A DNA stretch of 64,000 bases from Oenanthe sinensis (taxonomy: Eukaryota; Streptophyta; Magnoliopsida; Apiales; Apiaceae): NCBI GenBank assembly GCA_028671895.1, contig CM053810.1:65349501-65413500 (forward strand), written 5' to 3'. Numbering within the stretch: position 1 is the first letter of the stretch; each line of letters opens with the position of its first letter. This document shows positions 11,900-24,000 of the stretch, one piece after another. A program made the translations under genes and the position numbers. Below the pieces are notes generated by a model, which was not told where the DNA came from, did no database searches, and worked only from the letters and a program-made list of their open reading frames with translations.

Positions 11900-12180
11900 T
11901 ATAACGAAAGATTAAAAATTTTGGTACTAGGTAAGGACCTAAAAATATACATAATTTTAGTTATTAAAATACGGGGCTCTAACTATATACATATTTTAGG
12001 TCAAATTATATATTTATTATAACACGAGTCCAAATTATAATATATTAAATTAAATAAATTTATATAAAATAAAAGAATATCTAATATTAACATAAATTTT
12101 TAATATTATAAAATTTTATATTAAATATCAATAAAAATATAAATAAAAAATTAATTTACTTAAATATTAGTTATCAATTC
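11900..12180. repeat. AT-rich dispersed repeat, copy C
   Basis: Third copy, in the same orientation. It shares the motif taaatattagttatc before its 3' limit with copy B, and the lead-in gattaaaaa / ttttgg with copy A. Confidence 0.55.
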
Positions 12181-12331
12181 GCACATATTATAAGTTTGTA
12201 CATATTTATTCACAGTTGTCTTCATTTTCCTTTCTGTCACTAATTCTTTTTCTTCCTTTTTTGTATTTTGATAAATTTTATGAAGCACTTATAATATTTA
12301 TTATGCAGTATAAATCGCATTGCACAATACT

Positions 12332-12358
12332 AATATATATATATATATATATATATAT
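12332..12358. repeat. (TA)n microsatellite
   Basis: About thirteen uninterrupted TA units. Confidence 0.9.
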
Positions 12359-12399
12359 TGTTATTAATAGTTTTCATTCCATTTTCAAATTATATAATA

Positions 12400-13700
12400 T
12401 GATATAAGTAAATTAAATTATTAATTTAACGGAATTAATTTTGTTTAAATAAATTTTGAACTTCAATAACATGAGCATTGAAATTTAAAATATACAATAC
12501 CTAAATTGTTAAGTCTGGAGTTGGTATAAGTTTAATTTGACATTTATTACATAAATTTAGTTCACATATAGATTTTGATTTAATTTTTTTAATATCATAA
12601 TTTATATGACATTTTAATAAAATTAATTTTTATTTTATATTTTTAAGCTACATTTATTTACTAAATAAAATAATTATCTATTTATTAAATTTAGAGAAAA
12701 ATGTTACTTAGTTAACGGTAGATAAATTACATAAAGTTACCTGAATTTGTAGTATAAAAATTTAATGACATTTTTATAATAATAGAATTTATTCTCTTAT
12801 ATTTACAAAAATAATATTAACAATGTATTATATTTTATGTAAATTTTAAATAATTACCTAAATATAATTTTAGGGTTATTAACCCCTTAAATTTTTTAGT
12901 CATTCAAATCGTTTGAAAGTTGAAAGTTATATAATTTCGTAACTATTCACTCTAATTCACGAAAGACATTATTTTAGTTTAAATTCAAATGACCCAAATA
13001 TGTTTATATATTCTCTCTTCGTTTACTCGGGCCTGTGATGGGCTTCGACCAGGAACAGTAGCCAATAGTTTACTAGTTGGTTATGGGAGCATCATGGGCC
13101 ATGTGGATGACGATGTCCAATCCTCCTGCATTTCGTATGTTTGTTTCTGCTTTGTGCTTAAAAGTATATCACTAGATAATAGTCCCGTTTGAGTTTTTTA
13201 TAAGTTATTTATAAGTTAAAAAATGTATGTATTTTTCAATTTATAAAGGGAAAACAAACCGAGCCAATATTGTGCAAATGCACGATTTTTCACAAGTAAT
13301 ATAAACAATATAATTTATTATAATTTATTTATATATTATATATGAATATTATCCAAATATGATTTACTTTTATACAAATAACTTTTATATACTTAATTAC
13401 TATATTTTTTTATTTGATTACTATTTAATATAATTGACATAATTTATGAGTGTAACTTGTCATATTAATATAAATATGATATTAGAAAAGTTATCTAAGC
13501 ATATAAGATAAAAAGGGATAAAAAAAAATTATTCCATTAAGAACTTTATTTTAACGTATAAAAATTATTTGAAACGTGTAAATTAAATTAAAGATAACAA
13601 GGGAGAAAGGTCTAAGAGAAAGGCCGTGATTTTAGAGATAAAACAAGGTAAAATGAGTTTAAAAATAATATATTCAAGAAAAAAATTATTATTAAAAGGG
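12400..13700. other. AT-rich intergenic region
   Basis: No gene is supported. A GC-richer island at 13020-13160 lacks a recognisable product. A short stretch at 13182-13266 begins with a cccgtttg box and ends aaaccgagcc, like a small MITE remnant. Confidence 0.4.
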
Positions 13701-13707
13701 GGAAGAG

Positions 13708-14029
13708 TAAGGTCATGTTTGATATTATTGTTGCAAACAACTAGAACAGTTTTTTGCTGAAAAACTGTCATAAAGGTGTTTGGTAATTCTAAAAACTGCC
13801 GTTAGTAAAAGCATGTCACCCATGTTTTTGAAAAAAACTGCTTTCAACTTTTGCATGAAATAGCTATCAGTTTCATCATCAAATCTTTCCCAAAACATTA
13901 TTTTTATATATTATATGTCAAAATATGCATAAATCAAAAAAATCACCAAACAGTTATCTGTGATTTTTTTTTATAGCACTTTTTTCATTAGCACATCAGT
14001 TTTCAAGGCGGCTTACAAACGGAGCCTAG
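13708..14029. mobile_element. Tourist-like (PIF/Harbinger) MITE, tentative
   Basis: About 316 bp (13711-14026). It starts ggtcatgtttg and ends with the inverse of ggctccgtttg, imperfect terminal inverted repeats of the GGnnnnGTTTG type. Flanking trinucleotides are taa and tag, consistent with a slightly mutated 3-bp target duplication. The interior is rich in aaaactg / cagttttt pairs. There is no coding sequence. The family call rests on end sequence only. Confidence 0.45.
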
Positions 14030-14770
14030 AAAAGGTACACGAGAGTCACGAGGAAAATAACGGAGATAACACGTGAGAAGAATTTAATTTTAGTATATGA
14101 TATAATGGATGATATACCTATTTAATATTGAACATAATATTATAATTTAAATGAATTTGATATAATTTTTATATTTATAAATAATTTATTTTCATGTTTC
14201 ATATTATAGGAATGTTTTACTTTTCTACTATAAATAATAAAAATGGAATAAATAAAAAGATATTGAAATTGAGAAAAGAAAAGAACAGTGCACGGAGAAG
14301 TACAGTTTGATAAGAACAAGGATAAGAAAGGAATTTATTAATAATAAATATTAATTAAAAATAAAGAGAATGCTGGTAATTAGTTTGTTAGATAAGTGGA
14401 GGAAATATAAAAAATTAAAATAATAATAACACGACCCATATTCTTGTAGTCTGTGACTGTCTCACACTGATCTCTACTTAAAAGTTGAAACACGCCAAAT
14501 CGAGTGACAATATTTGTAAGTTTAAGATATTTTTTATTTATTACAGTATATGTTTGGAGCTGATTTAGGTCAATTATTTGTTGGATAATTTGTTTTTGGT
14601 TCCTAATTCTTAGATTAAATCCGAATGACTAGTACTTAAAAAAATAGGAATAATACGTGGTTAATAATCATAGCTCGCGATTAATAATAGCTGCCACTAA
14701 AAATCAAATCGTGGTTATTAATAAAAGCTGGATACTGTTTTTTTCTAAAAAAATACTAACCGCTCATCAA

Positions 14771-15031
14771 TTGATTCAAATATTAAAAATATTACAGATT
14801 ACCCATTTTTTAAATCAGTATTACATATTTTCTTAATCTCCTATCCTGATTTTGGTTGATGTATTATCTTTATATTAACTGTTTGGGAATTGATTGAAAG
14901 TTTAAAAATATTATAAATTACCCATTTTTTAAATCAATATTACATATTTTATTTCTTCTTTTTTTTTATAAAAAAAAGTATTACATATTTTCTTAATCTT
15001 CTATCCTGATTTGGATATGATATATTATCTT
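14771..15031. repeat. direct duplication of an AT-rich segment
   Basis: Copy one (about 14771-14871) and copy two (about 14890-15031) both contain attacccattttttaaatca and tattacatattttcttaatc followed by ctatcctgat. The second copy is interrupted by a T/A-rich insertion. Confidence 0.65.
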
Positions 15032-15066
15032 TTATAATAAAAAATTTATGATGCTTTGATACGTTT

Positions 15067-15792
15067 AACATTTGTAGCGGAGGAAAAAAGGAAAAACAAT
15101 TAAATTCTAATGAGAATAAACCTCCTACCCTGAGCAGCTACCACACAAAATATGCAAATTTATTATTTTTTTCATCAATTAAGCCTTCTTCCTTATTACA
15201 AATTCATTTTTATCTTTCTTTCTCTTGTTTAATCACCGTAATTCTTATTTTTCCTCAAATAATCATCATTCTTTTATGAGGATTGTTATTGTACCCAATT
15301 TTTGGGTGTTTGTTTGTCTTATTCACGGAGTTGTTGTATGTTTTGTTATTTTTTGATTTGTTGTTTTGTCTTTTGAGAGTAATTCAATTGGCGTTTTTGG
15401 AATCTGAAAAGCTCGTTTCGAGACTGAGTCGGTGATGAAAATCGCAAAAACTCAACTTTCACAACATAAAATTGTTCATATTATGAGGGTATCAGTTCCT
15501 TTAATTTCAGTTATTGCAACTGAAAGTTATGAACATTTGGAATTAATCGTGTGAAGATCAATTGTGACGCGTTTTAGGGATGATGTAGGTTGAATTTCTC
15601 GGGAAGTCATTATAATCTTATTTAGTTTAAAGAATATTTCTATTCTTAAGCTATCCGTAAACAAAGCGCCTATTTATTTAGCTCGTTTATTTGTTTCTCA
15701 ACCAGATTGTATTTAGGGGTTTGTCCCAGCTGAATCTAGTCTTTTCATTGAAATGCATAATATTGTCGTAAAAAAAAACATTTGTAGCGGAG
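15067..15792 (+). mobile_element. poly(A)-tailed retro-insertion with 16-bp target duplication
   Basis: The 16-mer aacatttgtagcggag occurs at 15067-15082 and again at 15777-15792. The insert between them (about 694 bp) ends in an A-run immediately before the second copy. That arrangement is the hallmark of target-primed reverse transcription by a LINE machinery. The insert has no long open frame and no obvious tRNA-like pol III boxes at its 5' end. I cannot tell whether it is a SINE, a 5'-truncated LINE tail or a retrocopy of a non-coding or untranslated transcript. Confidence 0.75.
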
Positions 15793-15874
15793 ATATGCGG
15801 ACAAAATGAACTTAATTAGAGAACTTAGAATACCTATAGATATGAATGTTTGTAGATTTCTAATTACATGCGAA

Positions 15875-16133
15875 TACTAAAAATTATTCCGTTTGTCCCT
15901 TTCATTTGTTTATATTTTTTATAGAGTGTCCGACACGCATTTTAATGTGCATATAAAGTATATTTCTATAACTTATTTTAAAAGTTTTCCTTTTTGGTAT
16001 AAAAATTTAACAATCCTATTTTTATATAATTTTTTTTTAAAGATAAGTTATAAATCTATCTTTAAAATGCACCTTAAAATACGTGTCAGACACTCTAAAA
16101 AAATGTAAACAATCTAATGACACGTAGGGAGTA
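15875..16133. mobile_element. Stowaway-like MITE
   Basis: About 258 bp that folds back on itself. The left arm has tttatattttttatagagtg followed by tccgacacg, and the right arm has its inverse (cgtgtcagacactctaaaaa). The right terminus, cgtagggagta, is the inverse of the tactccctacg end typical of Tc1/mariner-type Stowaway elements with TA duplication. The left terminus is degraded. The open frame across it comes from the palindrome. Confidence 0.6.
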
Positions 16134-16925
16134 TATAATAAATATATGACGAATTTATTATCGATATTATGGCTTAAGAAGATTTTTAACTCGAAGTGTC
16201 ATTTAATTTGGTTTCTTAAATTTAAATATTTATATTTTTAAAAATAAAGCTTCCGAATAAAAACTACGTATGATATGAAGTTATTTAAAGTAAAAACTTT
16301 TAAATTTTAATTTTAAATTATTATCTAAATAATTTTATTATTATATAACTTATAACTTATAAAAATATAAAAAATATATATTATAAAATTAATAAATTAT
16401 CTAAAAATATATATTATATAAAATTTTTATTTTAAGTAATCTATTAACTTATTACACAATCCTATCTTTTAACTTGAAATATACTTAACTGACAAAGTAT
16501 GAAAACTCAATAAATTGATAATGAACATTATAAAAAAAAATGATATATTAAAATCTTTACATAATGAAATACACATATTAGAGTTTAATATTTATATTAA
16601 TAATAGAAAAGATTTAATTTTCTTTTAAAATGATAGATGAAAGTTTTGTTGAAATTTAAAAACCAAATTAATTGGAACATTTATATAAATAAAAAAAACC
16701 CGTGATATGACCGTCGCAATATTAATCTCACCCGGTCGTGACCCGAATATTCCCTTGCTTTAACTTCCATTTTACAGCTAGAACCTAGCTACCAAACAAA
16801 TACTAAAAAAACACCACCTTTACAACCTGAAACAAATCGGACTCCTAATTCTACTATAACTATACATACAACTATATATATATATATCACTCCTAAACCT
16901 CTCCTCTCCCGTCTATACTTCTGCG
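16134..16925. other. upstream region of the PB1 gene
   Basis: AT-rich and without genes. The last 200 bp become CT/AC-rich, as in a plant 5' leader. A tatatatatatat run at about 16873-16886 may serve as or mask the TATA element about 45 bp before the ATG. Confidence 0.4.
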
Positions 16926-19837
16926 ATGGACATGTCATCAAACACCACTCTTCCGCTGTTACCAGACACAAAGCTCCGCCTCATGTGTAGCTACGGCGGT
17001 CAAATAATCCCCCGTGCCGACAAAAGATCCTTATTCTACTCCTGCGGTGAAACTCGAATCGTGGCCGTTGATCGTCGCACAACCCTGGCCAATCTCAAGG
17101 CATTCATGGCCCACCTGTCACGAACCCTTTTTAATAACCGTCCTTTTATTCTTAAGTACCAGATTCCAAGCGAGGATATTGATTCTTTGATTTCTGTTAC
17201 CACTGATGAAGATCTACAGAATATGATTGAGGAGCATGAGCGTGCGGTGAGTTCCAGTACACCTGCTCGTATCAGATTGTTTCTTTTTCCGACAAAACCC
17301 GAGTCTGTGGGTACGGTTTTACTTGACCCGAAATCTGAGACTTGGTTTAATGATGCTTTGGAGAGTAGTATGATGATTAGAGGGCAGAGTGAGGATGTGG
17401 GTCATGGGTTGTTGGAGTTTGACGGGCTCGGGCTTCTCGATTCGGATGGACAAGGTGGTGAAGGGGTGAGGAATGGTAATGGTGGTGGGGATGGGAAAAA
17501 CGGGTTGATGGATTTCGGGCCGGAGTCTGTGGTTCTGGAGAACAATTCTTCTTTTGGGTCAACGGGGTCTTCTACTACTATTGGGGCTTTTGGTGAGGAC
17601 GACAAGAAGAAGATTACGGTGGCTTCTGTGGGTTCTCATAGTAGGTATAATTCACATTCTTGTGTGTGCGTGTGTGTGTGTTTCATAATGTTTAATTCGA
17701 ATGTTTTTGATGAATTTGGTTTTCTAGGTAATGTAGGTAAGTTAAAAATAGGATCTTTACGGGTTATATTACTTAATGAGTTTGATGCATGCATACATGA
17801 ATTCTACTTTTAATGCCATCATATTGGAGCATCAAAGTTTTATAATGTTGTGATATGGACTTCTATGGCAAGTTCTACAAGTAATAGACATCACTTTCTT
17901 GTCGTATTCAATGAAATTGTTTCGGGAGTTGAATTTGATGCACTTTTTATTGCTACACGTGATACAACTATGCTCATTACGACGTTCAAAGTGATGTTAT
18001 ACAATTAATTGGAAACGTATGTAGTGTTTTTTTGTTGCATAATTGGTTACATCTTGTTGTTCGTTACTTGTTAGGATAGATATGAATTAGGCATGAGGTA
18101 GGTACTTTTTGATTCCTATTAAGTTACTCCATCAGTCTTAAATCCGGAAATAAGAAAAATATAACCCTTAAATATCCCATTTACCTCAGAGATGAATCTC
18201 TGATTTTGTCTTTAGAAAAAAAATATCCTATTTGTCTTACTAGCTCAATATAGGCAAGCCGGGACGGAGCTACACTATGTGTAGTGGGGGTAATTGCCCC
18301 CAATAACTTTTCCATTATATATACACTCGTAATACTAATCTTAATGATTTTATTTAGTGCACCTCATTAAAAAAGTTTTGTTTCAAGTTTTTGCAACTTG
18401 CTGTTTTTGAGTCAATTTTTTTATTTCATTTTTTTGCCATTCTCTTGTGTGTTTTGCCCCATTAGGTTAGGTTTCTAGATCCATACGTGTAGGCAAGATC
18501 GATATTATCTAGCTTGAATCACTTCTCATCAAGGTAATTTTGGAGCATCAAGCAACTTTTTTGTCTAATATAATAAAGATAATTCCATGTGGGATGAACG
18601 AGAAAGGTACTTGCCTTGACCGAATGGATTGCGAGTTTACTAATAAAATGCATTTAATAATTGTGTGATTTCCAACAAGACCAAATTAATATTTTTAGGC
18701 CAATCAGGATTAGGAGAATTGATTATGATAGTATACCCATGTAAAGCTTATATGCCCAATATGAGGTTATTTTTAATTTTACATAGGTGCTGGAGACTAT
18801 AAACACTAATTATTTTGACGTGTTATTTTCACTTATTCTTCACTATTCTAGTAGTAGCCAGGATTTAGAACTAGAGATAATATTGTATTGAGCATATCTA
18901 TCTATAATATGAATTTTTGTCAATTATCTATTTTTTTATGTTTGCCAGTGATATTAGTGTTGCAAGTGCTGTTTCTCGTCCAGAGATTGGCCTTCCCCAA
19001 GACCTAGTGGTTCATGTCTCTTATTCAGATGCTAAAGTATCTTCCGACGCTGTGAAACCAGAAAGTATCATCCTTGAACCATCTTCTTTAATCCAAATGA
19101 AAAATGCTGCTCAGGGTTCTATACATCACTTGCCTCCTGCATCACAAGAAAACTTGGGTTCTGCATATCACTTGTCTCCTGCATCACAAGAAAACTTACA
19201 GCAACAGGTCCAATACATTCACTCAGGTGGTCATTACATGTCACAGCAATACCCTACAGGCCCACAGCCATTCTCATCTTACTATCCCGTGCCTCAGCCC
19301 CACATGTATCAGCCTCAGCAGCATGTCCCTTATCCACCTAGTCCGCCTAATCCTCCTTATCCAGTCTACTTATTGCCTAATAGGCCTACTCAATCCTACA
19401 ATATGTCTGCCTCCCATAACTTGACTAACTTGACTAATGCACCAACCATTGCACCAAGCCTTCCTCCTTTGCATCCTCAAACTTCATTGCTCAGCAACCA
19501 AGTAGCCTATAGGGAAGCCACACCGGCTCTTGTTATACCTGAATTAACCTCAAACAGTTATTGGAGTGCTGCACCCGTCCAGAAACAACTTTTGGATCCC
19601 CTGGAATCATATCAACCATCAATCTCTGCAGCTTCTGGTCCATTGGTTACTGCTAGTAGCGATGTTGAAGTTGTTGCTGATGATCTTGCTTATGCTCAGA
19701 TATACAAGAGTCAACCTCCGGCACCTGCAACGACTCCCCCCTACGAAGCGACGGCAAAAACAACTAAAGTATTATCATCTGAGGTTTCAACCCCATTGCA
19801 TGGAACCTCTGTGCAAAATAAACGACCTAATGTGTAG
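16926..19837 (+). CDS. PB1-domain (octicosapeptide/Phox/Bem1p) protein
   Basis: Two exons, 16926-17644 and 18949-19837, joined in codon phase (AG|T, Ser), give 535 aa. Residues about 16-115 form a PB1 domain: LRLMCSYGGQIIPR opens it, followed by YSCGETRIVAVDRRTTLANL, the YQIPSEDIDSLISVTTDEDL acidic segment and RIRLFLF. PB1 domains mediate head-to-tail protein binding; this plant subgroup is cytosolic or nuclear with no enzyme activity known to me. The middle is Gly/Asp/Ser-rich and low complexity. The C-terminal exon is Pro/Gln/Tyr-rich (YPVPQPHMYQPQQHVPYPPS), a likely disordered interaction region. In exon 2 a segment HLPPASQENL is followed by HLSPASQENL, a short internal duplication. The ATG follows a CT-rich leader. 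The intron contains a hAT-type MITE. Confidence 0.88.
18251..18497. mobile_element. small hAT-type MITE in the PB1 gene intron
   Basis: A 231-bp insert (18259-18489) bounded by an exact 8-bp duplication, taggcaag, at 18251-18258 and 18490-18497. The left end ccgggacggagcta pairs imperfectly with the inverse of the right end (cacgtatggatcta), nine of fourteen matches. The ggggg / gccccc-rich interior is common in such plant elements. It is non-coding and lies fully inside the intron. Confidence 0.7.
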
Positions 19838-20734
19838 AAACTGTATTATCTTTTTTGATGTACTACTTTGTTTGTAGAAGTGTTGGTTGTGTTTGATGGT
19901 TTTTGATTGATTTATTAATTTGTTTATTTTATTTTAAAGTTGAATTTGGTTTTTGGAGGTACAAGGTTCTTCATAGCATTTTACTCCTCTACATATTTTT
20001 TCGTATCATTAATTCGGAATTATATAATATGTTACTACCATTTTAATAGTTTATTTTCAAGTATTGTTTGTTTAAGATCACCACTCAATTAATATTTTTT
20101 TTTCTCTACTCTTTTTACGGTAACTCAGCACTTTGAATGATTGGATAAAAATTCTAAATTTGTTTCAAATTTTTAAGTTTGCAACTGTAAAAAATGGAGG
20201 CATGCCCAACAATTAACTAAAAATTGACTATTCATAACATATTATTATTTTGTGTAATTTTTAATTAAAATTTTGGTCAATACAATTTTTTGGGTTAATT
20301 TTAGATAATACATAAATGTGTTAAACATGACGTGTTTAATAATAAGAAACTTTGTTTGATACAAAAACTTAATATATAGATTACAACATAAATATATAGA
20401 AATGTTTTACTATTATATATCTAGATGAAAGTATATAAAAGATATAAACAAAATTATTAAAATATCCTGAAAAATTGTATGTTTATAGACGTATACAGGA
20501 AAATAGCAAATACTATATGAATATTGTTTATTTAGTTTAATGTTACTAATTTATTTATAACTAAAAAGTTTTGTATTTGTTTGTGCACTTTAATAAAAGA
20601 CCCAAATAATTTAATTAGTTGGTTGAATAGAAGCCAGGTACAAGTAGTATATAATTTGGAGAAGAGCAGGTGCAAGAGCAACTGGGTTGATATTATTGCT
20701 CAAACAGATTTGAATAGAAGCATTTCAATGCGGA
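19838..20734. other. intergenic, PB1 gene to RELCH-like gene
   Basis: 3'UTR of the PB1 gene, then AT-rich sequence without recognisable features. The RELCH-like promoter should lie within the last 300 bp, but no clear TATA box is seen. Confidence 0.4.
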
Positions 20735-20773
20735 GTGGAATACAGAGAAAGTGAATCGAAATCGATCGCGAAG

Positions 20774-20980
20774 ATGGACGTGGAGAAGGCGTCGCTGTGT
20801 AATTGCGTTGTGAATTTTCTGTTGGAAGAGAATTACTTGTTATCGGCTTTCGAGCTTCTTCACGAGCTTCTCGACGACGGCCGCGATGCTCATGCCATGC
20901 GCCTCAAACAGTTCTTTGAAAATCCTTCTCAATTTCCTCCCGATCAGATCTCTCGCTTCAATTCTCTTCGAGGTCCTCTC

Positions 20981-21024
<44 letters not shown>

Positions 21025-24000
21025 TCCCTCTCTCCCTCTCCCTCTCTCTCCGTATCTGTATCTATATACACCTTATCAAATTCTGATCTTCTGTTATACT
21101 GTTTCTTATGTGATTTTATACACACGCATATGCAATAGTTGCTCGTATGTCAGTATGATCCGAGCATTGTGTATTGTTGCTTATGTTTAAATTTGTTGCA
21201 GTTATCTGTACTATTGTGTAATTTATTTGTTATCTTTCCTTACTTTATAGCCTTAGAACAATGGATTACAATCTTTCGAAACCTAAAATGTCTGATTCAT
21301 AATGCTTCAGTAGAAGATTTTTGCCAAGGACTCGGATTTGTGTTCAGGTGATATGCATTATTTTGAGCAGTGTGATTATGTATGTAGTGATTTATCTGTT
21401 AGTGTTTAAGATTTATCTTCATGTAGAGAGTGTTGATCTTAAGATGCAGTTTACTTTTGACTTTATTTATCTTCTTTTGGCGAGAAAGACATGGTGGAAT
21501 CACTTATTAATTGGGGAATGTAGATCACTGTTGTTGTTTTGGCTTTATTTTTGGTCAAATAAGAATATAATTAGATTAGTAGAAAATGGAGAAGTTAGGA
21601 TTAGCGTTTTCTGCGGACTTTAGGCCTACACCAAGGAATCAATATGAGGTACTCTCTTCCATCCTTTCCCAGCACATATTATCCTAATATATATCAGCAA
21701 GGACTTGTCCATTTCCAGTATGTATGCCCATTGTAATACAGAGGAGAACTGGGTTGTGTTGGGTCGGGGAGTGGGTGTCTATAGATGTGAATTGTGATTC
21801 TAACCTAGCAATCTCTTTTAGGATTATGTCTTCCTCCTGAGACGGACTTTTGGATGAGATAAAGTCTAAGGATGTTGCAACATCAAACTTAGAAAAATAT
21901 CTAAGATTTATTAGTTAGGTCCTGGGGAGTACAGCTATTACTTGGTATTGGTATAAACAGTCAATAAGTTTTAGTGTACGGTGTACATGTATATAGTTGT
22001 GAATTATAGTCTCAGTATTCAGTAGTTACTAGTATGCTGGTATCTTTAAAGCTTTCAGTTGGTTCCTAATCAAATTTCTTTTGATTCTTGGCCCCAGTTG
22101 CAGACCCCCAAAATTTGCTAGAGGAAAAAGAAGCACTGGTAGAAAAGCTAGCGATCACTGAGTATGAACTTCGTTTAGCCCAGGAAGATGCTACAAAATT
22201 AAAGGGTGAACTGCAAAAGAAAACTGACACCACACCGATTGAACTGAATGGTATGTCTCAATTCTGCTTCACATGGCATGCTTTTTTTTCTTTGAGGACT
22301 GTAGGTGGATGGAAATTTTCTTTTGCCATAAGGTGCATTTAAAAGAATGCCACACTACACCAAGATGAAAGTGTTTTAATTTTTCCGATGGGTAGACTAT
22401 TGATTTTGATATGAAGTCTCTGAAGAATGATTATGTGCACACTCTTATGAAAATTTCATTGTGTTATGTATCTGGTAATTTCTTAGCATATTTTATCAAC
22501 ATTATGTCAGACAGTACGTTACTCTTGATCATAATCTGTGTTCTCCACTGGCAGTTTGGCATAAAACCATTATGTTGGATTAACTCATTTTTGCATTGCT
22601 GCTTTATATTGTCCGTTTCATCCCCTATTTTAAATATTTCCATGATCATAGGGTGTACATTTGTGCCAAAGAATGAGTCACAGTATGCAATAAGCCGTGT
22701 CAGAAGAGTCTCAGGCCTATATTTTATCATCGTTTCCTACTTGTTTTCATTTGTAATGTTGTTACTTTCTTGATAAAATTTTGTGGATATATGACAGAAA
22801 TGTAAAACTGTTCAATTGTGTTTGATCATAAAATATTTACCCTAATGCTAATTTAGTAATTTGTGTTCTACATGGGTAAGGAAACAATTTACTTTTTGCA
22901 ATGTGAGTTACTTCCATGTCTTGTGCAGGGTCGCCTTCAGATGCTTCTGCAAGTTATGAACCAGATCCTGAACTACGGAAGAGCGACACTTCCTTTTCTG
23001 AGTTGGGCCCTCTAAAGGAGAATGAACGTAGAGATCTTAATTGTGCTGTTAAAGAGTATTTGCTGTTAGCAGGATATCGTCTCACTGCAATGACATTTTA
23101 CGAAGAGGTAAAATATCCAAAAATTTACACAAATGTGACTTGTAGCATCCGAATACAAAAATAGGGAAACAGAACTACTACCATTATGTTTCACGTGGTT
23201 ATGAGAAATTGTTTAAAGTTTGATTAGACAAGTCTTAGTTCTTAGATGACCAAGTACACACATAGAATAGATAATACTTCTAACTAAATAAGTGAGCCCA
23301 TTCGATTATACTTTAACCACAAAACAATCAGTTTATGCTATTTTTGTGTATCGCATGAAGGTAGGTGCTGCTATTATCTGGTCTTTTACTGTTCCAGAAA
23401 CATATATATATTTAGGTTATATGCCTGACTATTTATATAAGCTTTTAGTGGTGTGAATGAGTTTATTAAAATGCATGTACATATTTGATGACAATTTGTT
23501 AGCATTGTTATACTCTGATGTGTTTACTGCAGGTTACAGACCAGAACCTAGATGTTTGGCCCAAGTCACCTGCATTTGTTCCAGATGCTTTGCGCCATTA
23601 CTATTACCAGTACCTTTCATCGACGGCAGAGGCTGCAGAGGTACTTCTTCAGACACTCATGGGGTAGGCTAGTTCTTGTTCTTCTTTTTGTACTCTCAAG
23701 GAGACTTCTATATGTCGGTTACTTATAATGATCAAATTATATAGAAAACGATTCTTTTGAACCACATGTTACTGTTTATCCCTGTTAAGTTACTGATTAA
23801 GAAACTATCTCTCCTATTTTATCTTTCTTACAAGGTTGGTTTGGTGCTACAGACTCTTAATATTGTAGTCCATAGCTCCATTCCCTTAATAAGGTGTCCG
23901 TGTATTGGAATTGGCAGAAGGCAATGTTCTTTGTACCCACTTTGATAATCCCATGGAAAATAACATTTAAAGAGTACAGACCAGTTGATGTATTAATATT

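Noticed and set aside
12989..13192. 67-aa open frame in a GC-richer island
   Set aside because: No family resemblance and no flanking gene structure; length is within chance expectation.
15893..16108. 71-aa open frame
   Set aside because: Generated by the foldback MITE at 15875-16133.
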